From CBFDBF01 sp050293315 (GTDB lineage: Bacteria; Pseudomonadota; Gammaproteobacteria; Chromatiales; Chromatiaceae): DNA of 64,000 bases. The position numbers and the translations under genes are program-made. How positions within the stretch are numbered: position 1 is the stretch's first letter; each line of letters opens with the position of its first letter. A model generated the notes under the pieces. It was given only the letters and a program-made list of their open reading frames with translations. It was not told the origin of the DNA and did not search any database. Positions 61,749 to 64,000 of the stretch are shown piece after piece. The DNA lies in the NCBI GenBank assembly GCA_050293315.1, contig JBNKMS010000012.1:124001-188000 (forward strand), read 5' to 3'.

Positions 61749-62219
61749 TCACCCCCGGTGATAGGGGTGATTACGCAGGATGCTCCAGGCGCGGTAGAGC
61801 TGCTCTGCTACCACTACCCGTACCAGGGGATGAGGCAGGGTGAGCGGAGAGAGCGACCAGAGCAGATCTGCCTGTTGGAGACAGCTATCAGCCAATCCGT
61901 CGGGACCGCCTATTAGCAGCGCCACATCCCGGCCACCGCCCATCCATCCATCCAACTTAATGGCTAGTTGCTCGGTGCTCCACGTCTTGCCCTTGACTTC
62001 AAGCGCCACCACCAGCGAGTCGCGTGGTAGAGCCTTAAGCATACGCTCACCCTCTTCCCGTAGCGCCCTTGTCAGATCCGCCCCCTTGCCTCTGCGGCCA
62101 AGCGGCAACTCCACTAGCTGCAGGCTGCACTCTGCGGGCAGCCGTTTGGCATACTCATCGTAGCCCTCCTGCACCCAGCGGGGCATGCGATTGCCTATAG
62201 AGATCAGGTGAATGTTCAT
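61749..62219 (-). CDS. rlmH: 23S rRNA (pseudouridine1915-N3)-methyltransferase RlmH
   Basis: A SPOUT-class methyltransferase acting on the ribosome. ATG 62219 gives the family start MNIHLISIGNRMPRW and 156 residues (E. coli 155), so an upstream in-frame start is discarded. Trefoil-knot motifs are LLIGGPDGLADS and WSLSPLTLPHPLVRVVVAEQLYRAW (second motif quoted by its LSPLTLPHPLVR core). It usually follows rsfS, which is not next to it here. Confidence 0.96.
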   Translation of the reverse strand: MNIHLISIGNRMPRWVQEGYDEYAKRLPAECSLQLVELPLGRRGKGADLTRALREEGERMLKALPRDSLVVALEVKGKTWSTEQLAIKLDGWMGGGRDVALLIGGPDGLADSCLQQADLLWSLSPLTLPHPLVRVVVAEQLYRAWSILRNHPYHRG

Positions 62220-62509
62220 AAAGCCGGTTTTTCCGGTGGCCAACAGGCCGCGGTGTTGCTGATCAACCTAGTGTGCTGTCATCAGGAGTCACTCTCAGTA
62301 ATCCCCATCCAGACAGATCAAATCTATACTATTCGCTTAATTAAAACATATCAGGGCAACAAAATATCGCCTCTATATTGTGCCGCAGTTACTCAGGAGT
62401 AAGCGAGATGCAGCTGCTGGCTGAAGATGCGGGGCGATTTAATCTGGAGGATACTGGGGGTTAATTACTGTCGCTGAGTATCGTTGCATATATTTACAAG
62501 CTGGATTGA
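62220..62509. other. intergenic region between rlmH and the hemerythrin gene
   Basis: Nothing convincing is seen in this 290-bp stretch. One plus-strand ORF (62208-62402) lacks a ribosome site and protein-like composition. Confidence 0.3.
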
Positions 62510-62923
62510 TTATTGCTCTTTCGTTTTAAGGTGCGCAGCATATTTTTTATCTTCTATTGCTATATGGTCAAACAGCCAACTCCTAATCAGCTCCATGATT
62601 TCAGAATTTAAGACCATCTCCCCTGATTGTATATCTCGCATATAGGAATATATCGTGTTATCAAAATCCTTATGTGCGCGTTGGTGTTCGTATAGTCTAG
62701 GATAGTTCATGGTCCGCATATACTCTTCTTCAAAACTGAAATGATAACGCGCGTAATCTTGCATTTCTCTCAAGGTATTCACGCCAATATTGCGTACTGC
62801 GCCAACATTTCCTGTCATGATGGTGTCGTGCATCTTATTGAATATCCCGATCCACTCTTTATGTTGGCTATCAATTTCATCATTATTAACGCTTAACGAA
62901 TCATCCCATTTGATTTTCGGCAT
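62510..62923 (-). CDS. bacteriohemerythrin
   Basis: An oxygen-binding four-helix diiron protein. From ATG 62923 (7 nt after AGGAGG) the 137 residues show all ligands in the canonical order: His21, His61, Glu65 (HFSFE), His80, His84 (HQRAH), His120 and Asp125 (HIAIED). Single-domain bacteriohemerythrins are thought to supply or sense oxygen in microaerophiles, which would suit a microoxic lifestyle (inference). Confidence 0.95.
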   Translation of the reverse strand: MPKIKWDDSLSVNNDEIDSQHKEWIGIFNKMHDTIMTGNVGAVRNIGVNTLREMQDYARYHFSFEEEYMRTMNYPRLYEHQRAHKDFDNTIYSYMRDIQSGEMVLNSEIMELIRSWLFDHIAIEDKKYAAHLKTKEQ

Positions 62924-63004
62924 CAAGACACCTCCTGTTTCCTTTGCTATTGGGACCCCTTGGGTAATTATAGGATATGCGCGAGTATTCGCTGGAGTGA
63001 TCTG

Positions 63005-63727
63005 TTAGGTGCCGATGGCGATGTTATTGCCAAGCATTCCTACACAAAAACCAAATACCGCGCCTAATGGCGGGGCCCAATGGCGCCGCATACGTGACTG
63101 TGGGGCAATGTCCTGGAATATTAGGTATAGAATCCCACCTGCCGCAAATAACATTGTTGCTCCCAAAAGTTCGGTGATTTCGCTCAAATGGATATACCCT
63201 AATACGGCAATAATGGGCCCTATAGGGACCAGCATAGACATAAACCACAATATATGTTTTGAACGAGATTGCGGTATAGCACGCAATTCGCGATAGGCGT
63301 TAAACCCCTCGGGCAAATTTTGTAGGCCAATGAAGAGGGCTAATAGAGGGGCTGATTCAGCACCAACCGCAAACGCGCCCCCCAAGGCCAGGGATTCCGG
63401 AATATAATCCAGCAGCATAGCGGTAAATTGCGGTTTCTCTCGACGTCGGGCGCCAAGCATGCGTTCGACTGTAAAGAAGCATATCCCACCGAACAGCAAG
63501 ATAGCGACGCTTACAACTGAGTGATCGACATATGCAACGCCTTCCGGGACCAGGATAAGGGCCACAGCGGCGAGCAGAATACCGCCGCCGAATGCGATAA
63601 CAAAATGCCGAAATTCATTTTCCAGCCATCTGGGTTTGATCTTCTCTTTATAAGCGAGTGCCCCGCCTAGTGGAATGCATGCACCGGCGCATAGTGTATA
63701 TAGGGTTATTTTTACGATTTCATCCAT
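63005..63727 (-). CDS. ZIP-family metal transporter, variant without the usual motif histidines
   Basis: A 240-residue membrane protein with about eight helices. Two ZIP-type motifs are seen, DYIPESLALGG and LQNLPEGFNAY, corresponding to the HNxPEG-type motifs in ZupT-like proteins; Asp and Gln replace the histidines. This may change metal preference. A glutamate is retained in both. It lies 81 bp before the hemerythrin gene on the same strand. Confidence 0.82.
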   Translation of the reverse strand: MDEIVKITLYTLCAGACIPLGGALAYKEKIKPRWLENEFRHFVIAFGGGILLAAVALILVPEGVAYVDHSVVSVAILLFGGICFFTVERMLGARRREKPQFTAMLLDYIPESLALGGAFAVGAESAPLLALFIGLQNLPEGFNAYRELRAIPQSRSKHILWFMSMLVPIGPIIAVLGYIHLSEITELLGATMLFAAGGILYLIFQDIAPQSRMRRHWAPPLGAVFGFCVGMLGNNIAIGT

Positions 63728-63792
63728 AAGATGTATTTAGCATAAATTTATCCCCGCAAAATTCACAACGATCATGATGTGATGGCTATGCA

Positions 63793-64000
63793 TTATTTTA
63801 TGAACCTAGATATTGTTGACTCATAACCTGGGACTCCATTCTTATTTACGATTTTTACGCAAGCATGCCAGCCTGATGGAAGCATTTTACATTCGCCGCC
63901 ATATGAGCTGCTGCCAATATCATTATTGAATTTATCGCCAATAGATAACCCTTCCGGAGTAGAAAAGTTAGGATCACTTGATTCAATAAATGCTATCTTT
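63793..64000 (-). CDS. C-terminal part of an unknown protein (partial at window end)
   Basis: An open minus-strand frame enters from the window edge and ends at TAA 63793-63795, encoding the last 68 or so residues. It contains STPEGLSIGDKFN, YGGECKMLPSGWHAC and ends STISRFIK. The composition is protein-like and the frame has no stop within the window. The TPEG.xxGD pattern recalls small exported domains of unknown function; no assignment is made. Confidence 0.5.
   Translation of the reverse strand, partial: KIAFIESSDPNFSTPEGLSIGDKFNNDIGSSSYGGECKMLPSGWHACVKIVNKNGVPGYESTISRFIK

Overview
The window looks like a chromosomal segment of a gammaproteobacterium, starting close to the replication origin: it opens inside dnaN and runs into recF and gyrB. 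Gene neighbourhoods (glyQS-gmhB-plsC; gpmI-envC-ctp-yibQ facing yibN-secB-gpsA; tldD, yhdP, rng, maf) are those of Gammaproteobacteria. TusA, a PP-loop thiolation-type enzyme, a persulfide-sensor-like ArsR regulator and VPLPA-CTERM proteins would fit a sulfur-oxidising Chromatiales-like or Sedimenticola/Thiodiazotropha-like organism. That placement is inference; there is no rRNA or other decisive marker here.

Layout. 1-3957: dnaN (partial), recF carrying two parS-like palindromes, gyrB. 3990-8289 (minus): glyQ, glyS, gmhB, plsC. 8428-10840: PP-loop tRNA-thiolation-type protein, tusA and a CDF metal exporter with overlapping ends. 11002-14729: glnA with a strong terminator, a DUF4124 protein, a VPLPA-CTERM surface protein and an unknown protein. 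14750-19659 (minus): gpmI, envC, ctp protease and a divergent polysaccharide deacetylase. 19833-22281: SqrR/YgaV-like regulator, membrane rhodanese (YibN), secB, gpsA. 22378-27326 (minus): small membrane proteins, an M48 protease, two AT-richer lipoprotein genes and a second VPLPA-CTERM protein.

27486-32797 (minus) encodes a three-subunit flavin/iron-sulfur complex (NuoE-like, NuoF/HydB-like, and a [2Fe-2S]-GltD-NuoG fusion) with no hydrogenase or formate dehydrogenase catalytic site. Its architecture matches the Stn-type electron-bifurcating transhydrogenases.

33894-47065 is a 14-gene operon, the most distinctive part of the window. It resembles aryl-polyene (APE) type II polyketide clusters: ACP, COG4648 membrane protein, AMP-ligase, two hotdog dehydratases, acyltransferase, LolA-like carrier, MMPL exporter, ketosynthase plus chain-length factor, ketoreductase and glycosyltransferase. 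Two cobalamin-binding-type radical SAM enzymes sit in its middle, while several usual APE parts are not seen. Genes overlap by a few bases almost throughout; the main break is a 238-bp MITE-like element inserted exactly at a stop/start overlap.

47288-64000: a lipoprotein, a Cache-domain chemoreceptor, a nitroreductase, an alpha/beta hydrolase, pmbA-tldD, a nitrilase-family amidase, yhdP, rng, maf, rlmH, a bacteriohemerythrin, a ZIP-family transporter and the 3' end of an unknown gene. No tRNA, rRNA, CRISPR array or complete insertion sequence was seen.
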